From CAIWHR01 sp963713275 (GTDB lineage Bacteria > Pseudomonadota > Gammaproteobacteria > Burkholderiales > Casimicrobiaceae), in the NCBI GenBank assembly GCA_963713275.1, contig CAVQLG010000011.1, positions 62,001 through 126,000 of the forward strand: DNA of 64,000 nucleotides, given 5' to 3'. Below the pieces are notes generated by a model that was not told where the DNA came from, ran no database searches, and saw only the letters and a list, made by a program, of their open reading frames with translations. Positions 1 to 7,886 of the stretch are shown one piece after another. Every line of letters starts with the position of its first letter. The stretch's first letter is position 1. The position numbers and the translations under genes were made by a program.

Positions 1-557
1 GGTGCGACGCAGTTGACGGTGATGTTGCGGCTGCCGACCTCCTGCGCCAGCGAGCGCGTGAAGCCGAGCAGCGCCGCCTTGGCCGCAGCGTAGTTGGCCT
101 GCCCGGGGTTCCCGCTGCTGCCGACGACGGACCCGATCTGGATGATGCGACCGTGGCGCGCCTTCATCATCCCACGCAGCACGGCCTTGGACAGACGAAA
201 GACGGGTTTGAGGTTGGTCGCCATGATCGCGTCCCATTCCTCGTCCTTCATCCGCAACAGGAGGTTGTCGCGGGTGATGCCGGCGTTGTTGACGAGGATC
301 AGGATCGCCCCGTGGCGCGCCTCGATGCCGGCGAGCGCGGTGTCCACCGCGGCGGCGTCGGTGACGTCGAGGCGAATGCCTTCACCCGCGCGGCCGGCCT
401 CGGCGAGATACGCCGTGATGGCCGCCGCGCCCCCGTCGGTCGTCGCCGTGCCGACGACCGTCGCACCTTGCGCCGCAAGCGCGAGCGCGATCGCGCGCCC
501 GATCCCGCGCGTGGCGCCGGTGACCAGCGCCGTTTGCCCCGCCAGCGTCCCGCTCAT
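1..557 (-). CDS. fabG: 3-oxoacyl-ACP reductase FabG (3' end outside window)
   Basis: NADPH-dependent reduction of 3-oxoacyl-ACP in fatty-acid elongation, cytoplasmic, short-chain dehydrogenase fold. The visible 185 residues start MSGTLAGQTALVTGATRGIG, with the Rossmann TGxxxGIG motif, then NNAG near residue 85 and the SSxxG-x-Y-x3-K catalytic region (GSVVGSSG, then YAAAKAA). The ATG overlaps the fabD stop as ATGA, so it is translationally coupled and last in the visible yceD-rpmF-plsX-fabH-fabD-fabG run. About 60 C-terminal residues lie off the left edge. Confidence 0.96.
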   Translation of the reverse strand, partial: MSGTLAGQTALVTGATRGIGRAIALALAAQGATVVGTATTDGGAAAITAYLAEAGRAGEGIRLDVTDAAAVDTALAGIEARHGAILILVNNAGITRDNLLLRMKDEEWDAIMATNLKPVFRLSKAVLRGMMKARHGRIIQIGSVVGSSGNPGQANYAAAKAALLGFTRSLAQEVGSRNITVNCVA

Positions 558-1507
558 CGCTGCCCTCCCGGCGCGGTGATCCCCAAAGCGGCCAGCGCCG
601 CCGCAATGGCGTCGCCGTCGTCGAGCGCATGGCCTTCGACGGCGGGCGCGATCCGCTTGCACAGGCCGGTCAGCACGCGACCCGGACCGCACTCGCAGAC
701 CCGGCCGACGCCGCGCGCCGCGAACGCCTGCACCGTCCCGACCCAGCGCACCGGGCTTGCCGCCTGCCGGGCCAGCGCGTCACGGATCGCGGCCGGGTCG
801 CGATGCTCCGCGACGTCGGCGTTGTGCAGTACCGGAATCGCCGGCGGTCCGAACGGGACGCCCGCCAACCGCGCGGCGAGCCGCTCGGCCGCCGGCTTCA
901 TCAGCGACGTGTGGAACGGCGCCGACACCGGCAGCAGCACGCCGCGCTTCGCGCCGCGCGCCTTGGCGGCCGCGATGGCACGCTCGACCGCGGCGGCGTG
1001 CCCCGCGATCACGATCTGTCCGGGGGCGTTGAAGTTCGCGGCCTCGACGACCTCGCCCTGCGCCGCCTCGGCGCAGGCTGCCGTGACGCCGGGCTCGTCG
1101 AGGCCCATCACCGCGGCCATCGCGCCGACACCTGCCGGCACCGCCTCCTGCATCGCCTGGGCCCGGAAGCGCACCAGCGGCAGCGCCTCGCGAAACGCGA
1201 GCGCCCCGGCGGCGACCAGCGCGGTGTACTCGCCGAGGCTGTGCCCGGCCACGACGTCGGGCCGGGGTCCTCCCGCGGCGAGCCACGCGCGCCACACGGC
1301 GACCCCCGCCGTCAACATCACGGGCTGCGTGTTCACCGTGCGGTCCAAGGCGCCCTCGCTGTCGGCGGCGACGAGCGCCCACAGGTCCTGGGAGAGCGCG
1401 TCGGACGCTTCCGCGAACGTCTCGCGCACGGCCGGATGATGCGCGTAGCCGGACATCATGCCCACCGACTGAGACCCCTGTCCTGGAAAGACAAAAGCGA
1501 GTTTCAT
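554..1507 (-). CDS. fabD: malonyl-CoA:ACP malonyltransferase FabD
   Basis: Transfers malonyl from CoA to ACP, supplying the extender unit for fatty-acid synthesis. It is 317 residues, the usual length. It begins MKLAFVFPGQGSQ and carries the nucleophile motif GHSLGEY (Ser about 90), the FRAQAMQ arginine region and APFHTSLM with the catalytic His near 200. The start follows the fabH stop by two bases and the stop overlaps fabG by four bases, so it belongs to one tightly coupled operon. An open frame continues upstream into fabH, but it is only a shadow. Confidence 0.97.
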   Translation of the reverse strand: MKLAFVFPGQGSQSVGMMSGYAHHPAVRETFAEASDALSQDLWALVAADSEGALDRTVNTQPVMLTAGVAVWRAWLAAGGPRPDVVAGHSLGEYTALVAAGALAFREALPLVRFRAQAMQEAVPAGVGAMAAVMGLDEPGVTAACAEAAQGEVVEAANFNAPGQIVIAGHAAAVERAIAAAKARGAKRGVLLPVSAPFHTSLMKPAAERLAARLAGVPFGPPAIPVLHNADVAEHRDPAAIRDALARQAASPVRWVGTVQAFAARGVGRVCECGPGRVLTGLCKRIAPAVEGHALDDGDAIAAALAALGITAPGGQR

Positions 1508-1509
1508 GA

Positions 1510-2466
1510 TCACCATTGCATCAGTAGCGAACCCCAGGTGAAGCCACCGCCGACGCCGAGCAGCAGCACGCGCTGCCCGGTTTCGAGACGGCCGTCGCGT
1601 GCCGCCTCGTCGAGCGCGAGCGGAATCGACGCGGCCGAGGTATTGGCGTGCCGATCGACGGTCGTCACCACGCGCGCCATCGGCACGCCGAGCCGCTTCG
1701 CCGTCGCCTCGATGATGCGGATGTTCGCCTGGTGCGGCACCAGCCAGTTGATCTCGGCAGCGGTGAGTTGCGCCTGCGCGAGCGCTTCTCCCGCCGCCTC
1801 GGTCAGCGCGTTCACCGCGAACTTGAACACCGCACCCCCGTCCATCCGAAGGAAGGGCGAGCCGACGACCTGTCCCTCGGAAAGCGCGCCTGGCACGCAG
1901 AGATCGTCGGCGTGGCGGCCGTCGGCGTGCAGGTGCGCGGCAACGATCCCCGGGGTCGAGGAAGGCACCACGACGACGGCCCCCGCGCCATCGCCGAACA
2001 GCACACTGGTCGAGCGGTCGGACCAGTCCAGGATGCGCGAATAGATCTCGGCGCCGACGACCAGCGCGTTGCGCGCAAGTCCGCGCGCGAGCATGCTGTC
2101 GGCGACCGCCAACGCGTAGACGAAGCCGCTGCACACCGCCTGGACGTCGAACGCCGGGCCGCCGCGCGCGCCCAGTTTCGCCTGGAGGATGCACGCGGTC
2201 GACGGGAACACCATGTCCGGCGTGGTCGTGGCCACGATGATGAGGTCGACCTCCTCCGGCGACATGCCGGCCGCGTCCAATGCCGCCCTCGACGCGTGCA
2301 GCGCGAGGTCGCTGGTGACTTCGGCCGGCGCCGCGATGCGCCGCTCGCGGATGCCGGTGCGGGAACGGATCCACGCGTCGCTCGTGTCGACCCTTCGCGC
2401 GAGATCGTGGTTGCTGAGCACCCGGGTCGGCAGATAGCTGCCGGTGCCGGCAATGCGGCTACGCAT
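1510..2466 (-). CDS. fabH: 3-oxoacyl-ACP synthase III FabH
   Basis: Condenses acetyl-CoA with malonyl-ACP to start each fatty-acid chain. It is 318 residues with a thiolase fold. Catalytic Cys112 lies in DVQAVCSGF, the His is in WLVPHQANIRI, and the Asn is in the NTSAAS segment. Its 5' end overlaps plsX by 8 bp and it is followed two bases later by fabD. Lying between plsX and fabD is the classical arrangement linking phospholipid and fatty-acid synthesis. Confidence 0.97.
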   Translation of the reverse strand: MRSRIAGTGSYLPTRVLSNHDLARRVDTSDAWIRSRTGIRERRIAAPAEVTSDLALHASRAALDAAGMSPEEVDLIIVATTTPDMVFPSTACILQAKLGARGGPAFDVQAVCSGFVYALAVADSMLARGLARNALVVGAEIYSRILDWSDRSTSVLFGDGAGAVVVVPSSTPGIVAAHLHADGRHADDLCVPGALSEGQVVGSPFLRMDGGAVFKFAVNALTEAAGEALAQAQLTAAEINWLVPHQANIRIIEATAKRLGVPMARVVTTVDRHANTSAASIPLALDEAARDGRLETGQRVLLLGVGGGFTWGSLLMQW

Positions 2467-3526
2467 CGCGGGTGGCCGCCACCCCGGCCGCGGTGGCGTC
2501 GAAGGGCACCGCGGCGGTCTTCGCGTGCGTCGCAGCCATCCGCGTCGCGATGCGCTCGAGGATGCCCTCGGACGCCTCGGCGTGCGCCTTGGTCAACGCG
2601 TTGCGGAACGCCATCACGTCGGCGCCGCCGTGGCTCTTCACCACGACGCCGCGCAGACCCACGAGCGTCGCACCGTTGTAGCGCCGGGGGTCGATGCGGC
2701 GGCCGAACGACTTCAGCACCGGGTAGGCGACGGCCGCGGCGAGCCGGGTCAGCGGATTGCGCGTGAACTCCGCCTTGAGGAAGTCGTACAGCATCGTCGC
2801 GAGGCCCTCGGACGTCTTCAGCGCGACGTTGCCGACGAAGCCGTCGCAGACGACGACGTCGGTCGTTCCCTTGTAGATGTCGTCGCCCTCGACGTTGCCG
2901 TGGAAATTGAGCCCCGAGGCCTTGAGCAACTCGGCGGTCTCCTTGACCACGTCGTTGCCCTTGATCTCCTCCTCGCCGATGTTGAGCAGCCCCACAGTCG
3001 GTCGCTCGACGTGGTCGACGGCCGAAACGAGCGCCGTGCCCATCACGGCAAATTGCAGCAGCTGCTGCGGGGAGCAGTTGACGTTGGCGCCGAGGTCGAG
3101 CACCGTTGTCACGCCCACCCGGGTCGGCAGCTGTGACGCGATGGCCGGCCGGTCGACCCCCGGCAGCGTCTTCAGCACGAAACGCGAGATCGCCATCAGC
3201 GCGCCGGTGTTGCCGGCGGAGACGCAGGCTTCCGCGCGGCCGTCCCGAACGAGGTTGATCGCGACCCGCATCGACGAGTCCTTCTTGCGCCGCAGCGCAT
3301 CCGCCGGCGGTTCGTGCATCTCCACCACTTCCGACGCGGGTTCGAGCGCGAGCCGCGACTTCGCCGGAGACTTGATCCTCGCGAGCGCGGCAGTCAGAGG
3401 CGCGAGCAGGCCGACGGCGATGACGCGCGCGTCGGGTGTCGCCTCGAGGAACTCGATCGCCGCGGGCAGCGTGACCTTGGGACCGTGGTCCCCTCCCATC
3501 GCGTCCACGGCTACCGTGACCGGCAT
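2459..3526 (-). CDS. plsX: phosphate acyltransferase PlsX
   Basis: Converts acyl-ACP to acyl-phosphate, the donor for PlsY in glycerophospholipid synthesis; peripheral membrane enzyme. It is 355 residues and begins MPVTVAVDAMGGDHGP, the family signature. Further family segments are SAGNTGAL and the glycine-rich VCDGFVGNVALK. It lies between rpmF and fabH as in most proteobacteria. The C-terminal tail, rich in Ala and Thr, extends slightly into fabH. Confidence 0.97.
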   Translation of the reverse strand: MPVTVAVDAMGGDHGPKVTLPAAIEFLEATPDARVIAVGLLAPLTAALARIKSPAKSRLALEPASEVVEMHEPPADALRRKKDSSMRVAINLVRDGRAEACVSAGNTGALMAISRFVLKTLPGVDRPAIASQLPTRVGVTTVLDLGANVNCSPQQLLQFAVMGTALVSAVDHVERPTVGLLNIGEEEIKGNDVVKETAELLKASGLNFHGNVEGDDIYKGTTDVVVCDGFVGNVALKTSEGLATMLYDFLKAEFTRNPLTRLAAAVAYPVLKSFGRRIDPRRYNGATLVGLRGVVVKSHGGADVMAFRNALTKAHAEASEGILERIATRMAATHAKTAAVPFDATAAGVAATRDA

Positions 3527-3679
3527 GTCGGGTTGGCCTTGTGATCAGGAAACGCTGCCGGCACCGCGCGGCCGCGGCACGTCGCCGCGGTCAGCGTGCA
3601 AACACCCAGCCCGAGTGTACCCGAGACGCCAAGGCGACGAGCAGCCCGGCGTCCGGCGGCGAACGCGAGCGTACGCCCT

Positions 3680-3862
3680 CTACTCGGCGGTCTTGGTCTT
3701 GACCACCTGCTTGCCGCGGTAGTAGCCGCTCGGACTGATGTGGTGGCGCAGGTGCACTTCGCCGGTCACCGGCTCGACCGCAAGCGCGGGGGCGCAGAGG
3801 AAGTCGTGGGCGCGGTGCATGCCGCGCTTGGACGGCGATTTCTTGTTCTGCTGGACTGCCAT
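3680..3862 (-). CDS. rpmF: 50S ribosomal protein L32
   Basis: Small basic protein of the large ribosomal subunit. It has 60 residues beginning MAVQQNKKSPSKRGMHRAHD, characteristic of proteobacterial L32, and ends in KTKTAE. It lacks the paired CxxC motifs, so it is the zinc-free form. Placed between yceD and plsX, it is probably transcribed from the promoter near 4565-4593. A much longer open frame runs through it upstream, but only these 60 residues are L32. Confidence 0.97.
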   Translation of the reverse strand: MAVQQNKKSPSKRGMHRAHDFLCAPALAVEPVTGEVHLRHHISPSGYYRGKQVVKTKTAE

Positions 3863-3909
3863 TTCAGTTCTCCAGTGTCGGGAATCTCCCGCCGTCGCCG
3901 GGGACGACG

Positions 3910-4452
3910 TCAATTGCCGCCTTTCGGCTTTCCGGCCACACCCAACTGCAGGTCCGCCAGCGCCGCAAACGGCGCGCTCGCGCGCGGCAGCGGGGCCGCG
4001 GGGCCCGGTGCCACCGCCGCACACTGGCCGTCGCCGCAGCGCGGCACGTAGGGCAGCGTCAGCAACAACTCGTCTTCGACCAAGCCTCGCGCCTCGAGCG
4101 GTGCGGCGGCGAGCACGACTTCGTGTTCGTCCGCATCGTCCAGCCGCGCGAGCTCGCGCTCGTCGCGCGCCAGCAGCAGCAGCGTCCGCTGCCGCACCGG
4201 CCAGGTGAACACCCGCAGGCAGCCCTGGCATTCGAGGGGAACGCCGCCCTCGAGCGCGATCTCCAGAGCCGGCCGTCCCGCTGCATCGTGCGTGCCCTCG
4301 ATGCGCCAGACCAGCGGCACGACGCCGTCGCCCGCCAGCCGCTCCGCGGCGCGGGGCAGTGTTCGTGCGTCCAGCGTCCCGCCGAACCCGTGCCGCTGCG
4401 CTGCAAGCTGCAGCGCGTCGAACTCGCCCCGGGTTCCTGCCGCGCGCCTCAT
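3910..4452 (-). CDS. yceD: YceD family protein (DUF177)
   Basis: Member of the YceD/DUF177 family encoded immediately upstream of rpmF. The family is linked to 23S rRNA accumulation in bacteria and plants, but the biochemical role is unsettled. It has 180 residues starting MRRAAGTRGEFDAL. Family landmarks are CQGCLRVF (Cys pair) and a second Cys segment, CGDGQC. The frame is open further upstream to 4611, but that stretch covers the promoter and lacks family similarity, so the ATG at 4452 is preferred. Confidence 0.87.
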   Translation of the reverse strand: MRRAAGTRGEFDALQLAAQRHGFGGTLDARTLPRAAERLAGDGVVPLVWRIEGTHDAAGRPALEIALEGGVPLECQGCLRVFTWPVRQRTLLLLARDERELARLDDADEHEVVLAAAPLEARGLVEDELLLTLPYVPRCGDGQCAAVAPGPAAPLPRASAPFAALADLQLGVAGKPKGGN

Positions 4453-4564
4453 CCGCACCTTCGCCCCCTGCCCTGCGCCCGTTGGCACCGGCCTCGTCCG
4501 TCTGCAAACCACTGCGCGAGATGCGGCCCTCGCCCGTGCGCGGGATGCTTGACAAAAACGTTGC

Positions 4565-4593
4565 ATAATACCGGACTCACGCCGAGATGTCAA
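4565..4593 (-). promoter_or_regulatory. sigma70-type promoter for the yceD-rpmF-plsX-fab operon
   Basis: Read on the minus strand there is TTGACA (4593-4588), a 17-bp spacer and TATTAT (4570-4565). Transcription would begin near 4558 and leave a leader of about 105 nt before yceD. The -35 box sits inside the first codons of the longest possible maf frame, which argues for the shorter maf start. Confidence 0.65.
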
Positions 4594-4613
4594 AATTCGC
4601 TGCGAAATCAACC

Positions 4614-5243
4614 ATGAACCCCATAAACCTCGCTCCGCCGGCCCGCACTCTCGTGCTCGCGTCGACGTCCCGGTATCGCCGCGCGCTGCTCGAGCGCCTG
4701 GGGCTTGCGTTTGCGACGGCTGCGCCCGACGTCGACGAGACTGCGCCTGCGCACGAGCCCCCGGCGGACACTGCGGTGCGCCTCGCCGAAGCCAAGGCCC
4801 GCAGCGTCGCTCCCGCGTGGCCGGCAGCGCTGATCATCGGCTCGGACCAGGTTGCCGACGCCGACGGCGAGGTCGTCGGCAAGCCGGGGCACCGGGCGGC
4901 AGCGCAGCGCCAGCTCGCCCGCCTGTCCGGGCGCAGCGTCGTCTTCCACACGGGGCTCGCACTGCTCGACGCGGCAACGGGGGTCTGCCGCACGGCGCGG
5001 GTCGACGTCCGCAGCCAGTTCCGAGCGCTCACCGCGGCCGAGATCGACGCCTACCTCGATCGCGAGCAACCGTGGGACTGCGCGGGCTCGGTCAAGTCGG
5101 AGGCGCTCGGAATCGCGCTGTTCGAGTCGATCGCGAGCGACGACCCGACGGCGCTGATCGGACTGCCGCTCATCCGGCTGACGTCGATGCTGCGTGCCGC
5201 CGGGGTCTGCGTGCTCGCCGAAGGGCGCGCTGGGGCACCCTAA
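4614..5243 (+). CDS. maf: Maf-like nucleotide pyrophosphatase
   Basis: Maf/YceF family house-cleaning enzyme that hydrolyses non-canonical or methylated nucleoside triphosphates (m7GTP type in the YceF branch). From the preferred ATG it is about 209 residues. Signatures are LASTSRYRRALLERLGL near the N-terminus, DVDET, and IIGSDQVA with the catalytic Asp. It is divergent from the yceD operon. An ATG at 4587 is possible but overlaps the opposing promoter. The neighbouring methylase gene is a common partner in betaproteobacteria. Confidence 0.92.
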   Translation: MNPINLAPPARTLVLASTSRYRRALLERLGLAFATAAPDVDETAPAHEPPADTAVRLAEAKARSVAPAWPAALIIGSDQVADADGEVVGKPGHRAAAQRQLARLSGRSVVFHTGLALLDAATGVCRTARVDVRSQFRALTAAEIDAYLDREQPWDCAGSVKSEALGIALFESIASDDPTALIGLPLIRLTSMLRAAGVCVLAEGRAGAP

Positions 5244-5374
5244 GAGGCCGGGGCGAGCGCAGGGAGCCGCGCCGTGTCCGCCGCGACGCATCGTCGAGGG
5301 GCAGCTCGCGCACGCGGCGCATCAGCCGAGGCGTGCGGCGGGTTGCCCCGAGGCTGGCCGCCGAAGGTCGCCTG

Positions 5375-6088
5375 ATGCCACGCGGCCGGCTCTACCTCGT
5401 GCCCAGCCTCCTCGGCGCCACCGCACCGGCCGACGTGCTGCCGCAGCGCACGATCGACGTCGCGCGCGCGCTCGGCCACTACGTCGTCGAGAACGCGAAG
5501 CCGGCGCGGCAGTTCCTGAAGGCGCTGGGACCCGCGCGGGGTCTGCAGGCGATCAGCATGGTCGAGATCGGGTCCTCGCCCAGCCGGGAGCGCTGCGCCG
5601 AACTGCTCGCGCCGGCGCTGGCGGGAGAGCCGCTGGGCGTGCTCTCCGATGCGGGATGCCCCGGCGTTGCAGATCCGGGGGCCGCGCTCGTCGAGGCGGC
5701 GCACGCGGCGGGGATCGTCGTCGTGCCGCTGGTGGGACCGTCTTCGCTGTTGCTGGCCCTGATGGGGTCCGGAATGAACGGCCAGGGTTTCGTCTTCCAC
5801 GGCTACCTGCCGGTGCCGCCGCAGGCGCGCGGCGCCGCCCTGCGGCGCCTCGAAGCCGCCTCCGCGCGCGACGGGCAGGCCCAGCTCTTCATCGAGACGC
5901 CGTACCGCAACGAGGCTATGCTGGGCGCGGTAGTCGCGCACTGTCGGATGGCGACCCGGCTTTGCGTCGCGGTCGACCTCACCACCGCCACCGAATCGAT
6001 CGAAAGCCGTGCGGTCGGCGAGTGGCGGGGCCGCGACTTCGCGCGCTACGCGAAGCGTCCCGCCATCTTCATCCTGCAGGCACGATGA
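5375..6088 (+). CDS. RsmI-like SAM-dependent methyltransferase
   Basis: Tetrapyrrole-methylase fold protein related to RsmI, the 16S rRNA C1402 2'-O-methyltransferase, but shorter (237 versus about 280 residues). It starts MPRGRLYLVPSLLG. VLSDAGCPGVADPG is the RsmI-type SAM-binding loop and FIETPYRN is the conserved segment near residue 170. This short paralogue often lies next to maf in betaproteobacteria. Its RNA target cannot be told from sequence. It is 131 bp downstream of maf and convergent with the CBS gene. Confidence 0.85.
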   Translation: MPRGRLYLVPSLLGATAPADVLPQRTIDVARALGHYVVENAKPARQFLKALGPARGLQAISMVEIGSSPSRERCAELLAPALAGEPLGVLSDAGCPGVADPGAALVEAAHAAGIVVVPLVGPSSLLLALMGSGMNGQGFVFHGYLPVPPQARGAALRRLEAASARDGQAQLFIETPYRNEAMLGAVVAHCRMATRLCVAVDLTTATESIESRAVGEWRGRDFARYAKRPAIFILQAR

Positions 6089-6131
6089 GGGAAGCCTTCG
6101 ACCGCCTGCCCCCGCCGGGACCCGCGGCCTC

Positions 6132-6563
6132 TCACCGCAGGATATACGCCTCGAGCTGCTTGATGATGAATTCCTGCTGCGAGATCGTCTCCTTGACCAG
6201 ATCGCCGATCGAGACGATGCCGACGATCTTCCCGTCGGCGTCGAGCACCGGCAGATGCCGCACCCGCTTGTTGGTCATCAGCGCCATGCCCTCTTCCGGG
6301 GTGGTCCCGGGGTGGACGTAGAGGACCTTTTCGGTCATCACCTCGCGCACCATGATCTCGCGAGAGGACTTGCCCTGCAGCGTCACCCTTCGCGCGTAAT
6401 CACGTTCGGAGAAGATGCCGATCAGCTTGTCGGCGTCCACCACCAGGACCGCGCCGATCTCGTGTTTGGCCATCAGCATCAGCGCATCGAAAACGGTCTG
6501 GTCGGGCGCGACATGGACGACCTTGCCCTCCTTGGACTGCAGCAACTGACCGATTGATTTCAC
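6132..6563 (-). CDS. tandem CBS-domain protein
   Basis: A stand-alone pair of CBS domains (143 residues), probably an adenosine-nucleotide sensor; the partner is unknown. Domain 1 spans roughly residues 5-60 (FDALMLMAKHEIGAVLVVD) and domain 2 residues 70-130 (VREVMTEKVLYVHPGTTPEE, then RHLPVLD). The preferred start is GTG at 6563, preceded by GGGAGG at six bases. The frame stays open to 6749, but the extra N-terminus is an arginine-rich run typical of a non-coding high-GC frame. Confidence 0.87.
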   Translation of the reverse strand: MKSIGQLLQSKEGKVVHVAPDQTVFDALMLMAKHEIGAVLVVDADKLIGIFSERDYARRVTLQGKSSREIMVREVMTEKVLYVHPGTTPEEGMALMTNKRVRHLPVLDADGKIVGIVSIGDLVKETISQQEFIIKQLEAYILR

Positions 6564-6678
6564 GACCACCCTCCCGACAAACCGGCTGCCAGTGCGAAGC
6601 ATAACCGAAACCGGCGCCGCTCGCTCGGGTGGCGCCCGGCGGCGCCGCCTGCGCCGCCGGGCAACAAGACCGCCACGT

Positions 6679-7299
6679 TCAGGGCTCGAAGGCACGGCGC
6701 TCGCGCACCGCCTGCGCGAGCGTCCCCGCATCCACGTACTCGAGTTCACCGCCGACCGGCACGCCGCGGGCGAGTCGAGTGACGGCGAGGCCGCGCGCGG
6801 TCAGCAACTCGCCGATCGTGTGCGCCGTGGCCTCCCCTTCGTTGGTGAAGTTCGTGGCGAGCAGCACCTCGCGCACCGTCCCGTCGGTCGCGCGCTTGAG
6901 CAGGCGCTCGAGGTGGATCTCTCGCGGACCGATGCCGTCGAGCGGCGACAGCCGCCCCATCAGGACGAAATAGAGGCCGCGGTAGGCCTGGGTCTGCTCC
7001 ATCATCATGAGATCCGCTGGCGTCTCCACGACGCAGAGCAGCCCGGGATCGCGCCGCGGCGAGCGGCAGAGCGCGCAGACGGCTTCCTCGGTGAACGTGT
7101 TGCACCGCTCGCAGTGCCGCACGAGCGTCGCCGCGGCGTCGAGCGCGCCGGCGAGCCGCTTCGCCCCGTCTCGGTCGTGCTGCAACAGGTGGAGCGCCAT
7201 TCGCTGGGCTGCCTTGGGGCCCACCCCGGGCAGGCAGCGCAACGCGTGGGCGAGCTCCTCGAGGCTCGACCCGGGCTCCCCGGCCGGGGCCGGACGCAT
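6679..7299 (-). CDS. recR: recombination mediator RecR
   Basis: Works with RecF/RecO to load RecA on gapped DNA. It has 206 residues from MRPAPAGEPG. An N-terminal helix-hairpin-helix (LPGVGPKAAQRMALHLL) is followed by a four-cysteine zinc finger (CERCNTFTEEAVCALC) and a Toprim domain beginning LLCVVETPADLMMME. It is the last gene of dnaX-ybaB-recR, a very common operon. An ATG six codons upstream (7317) is an alternative start. Confidence 0.96.
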   Translation of the reverse strand: MRPAPAGEPGSSLEELAHALRCLPGVGPKAAQRMALHLLQHDRDGAKRLAGALDAAATLVRHCERCNTFTEEAVCALCRSPRRDPGLLCVVETPADLMMMEQTQAYRGLYFVLMGRLSPLDGIGPREIHLERLLKRATDGTVREVLLATNFTNEGEATAHTIGELLTARGLAVTRLARGVPVGGELEYVDAGTLAQAVRERRAFEP

Positions 7300-7340
7300 C
7301 TGCGGCGAACGCTCCAAGGCCGTGCGGCAGCGCGCCGGGT

Positions 7341-7667
7341 TCAGAACGGAAGCTTGAACCCGGGCGGCATCGCCATGCCGGTGGTGAGTCCGCCCATCTT
7401 TTCCTGGGCTGTCGACTCGACCCGGCGCACGGCGTCGTTGATCGCCGCCGCGACCAGGTCCTCCAACATGTCCTTGTCTTCCCCCAGCAGCGACGGGTCG
7501 ATGGAGACGCGTTTGACGTCGTGGCGACAGGTCATGACGACCTTGACCAGTCCGGCGCCAGACTGGCCTTCGACTTCGGTCTGCGCCAGTTCCTCCTGCG
7601 CCTTCTTGAGGTTCTCCTGCATCTGCTGCGCCTGTTTCATCAGGCCGGCAAGCTGGTTCTTCATCAT
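7341..7667 (-). CDS. ybaB: nucleoid-associated protein YbaB/EbfC
   Basis: Small dimeric DNA-binding protein of the YbaB/EbfC family. It has 108 residues beginning MMKNQLAGLMKQAQQMQENL, with a Gln-rich N-terminal helix followed by a small beta sheet and the C-terminal MAMPPGFKLPF tail. The start is supported by GGAG about nine bases upstream. It lies between dnaX and recR. The longer upstream frame to 7778 has no family resemblance. Confidence 0.95.
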   Translation of the reverse strand: MMKNQLAGLMKQAQQMQENLKKAQEELAQTEVEGQSGAGLVKVVMTCRHDVKRVSIDPSLLGEDKDMLEDLVAAAINDAVRRVESTAQEKMGGLTTGMAMPPGFKLPF

Positions 7668-7886
7668 CGGAATCTGCTCCTGCGGACTGCGTTGCGCGCC
7701 CGTGGCGAGCGCTGAGGCTCCTGGGGATCTGCCGAACCTGGAACGATTCGGCTGCAACGGCAGGAGAACGGTCCGCACTGCTCCGATGTCTCCTTGCCGA
7801 TTCCCGACAGGCGTGTCGAAATCGTCAAGTCCTGTCCTCGCGCTTCCACCGTTTCGGGTGCGAACCCCTCTCAGTCCGCCAGGCTT

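Noticed and set aside
4587..4613. Longer maf start at 4587
   Set aside because: The first codons overlap a near-consensus promoter for the opposite operon, and family members start close to the later ATG.
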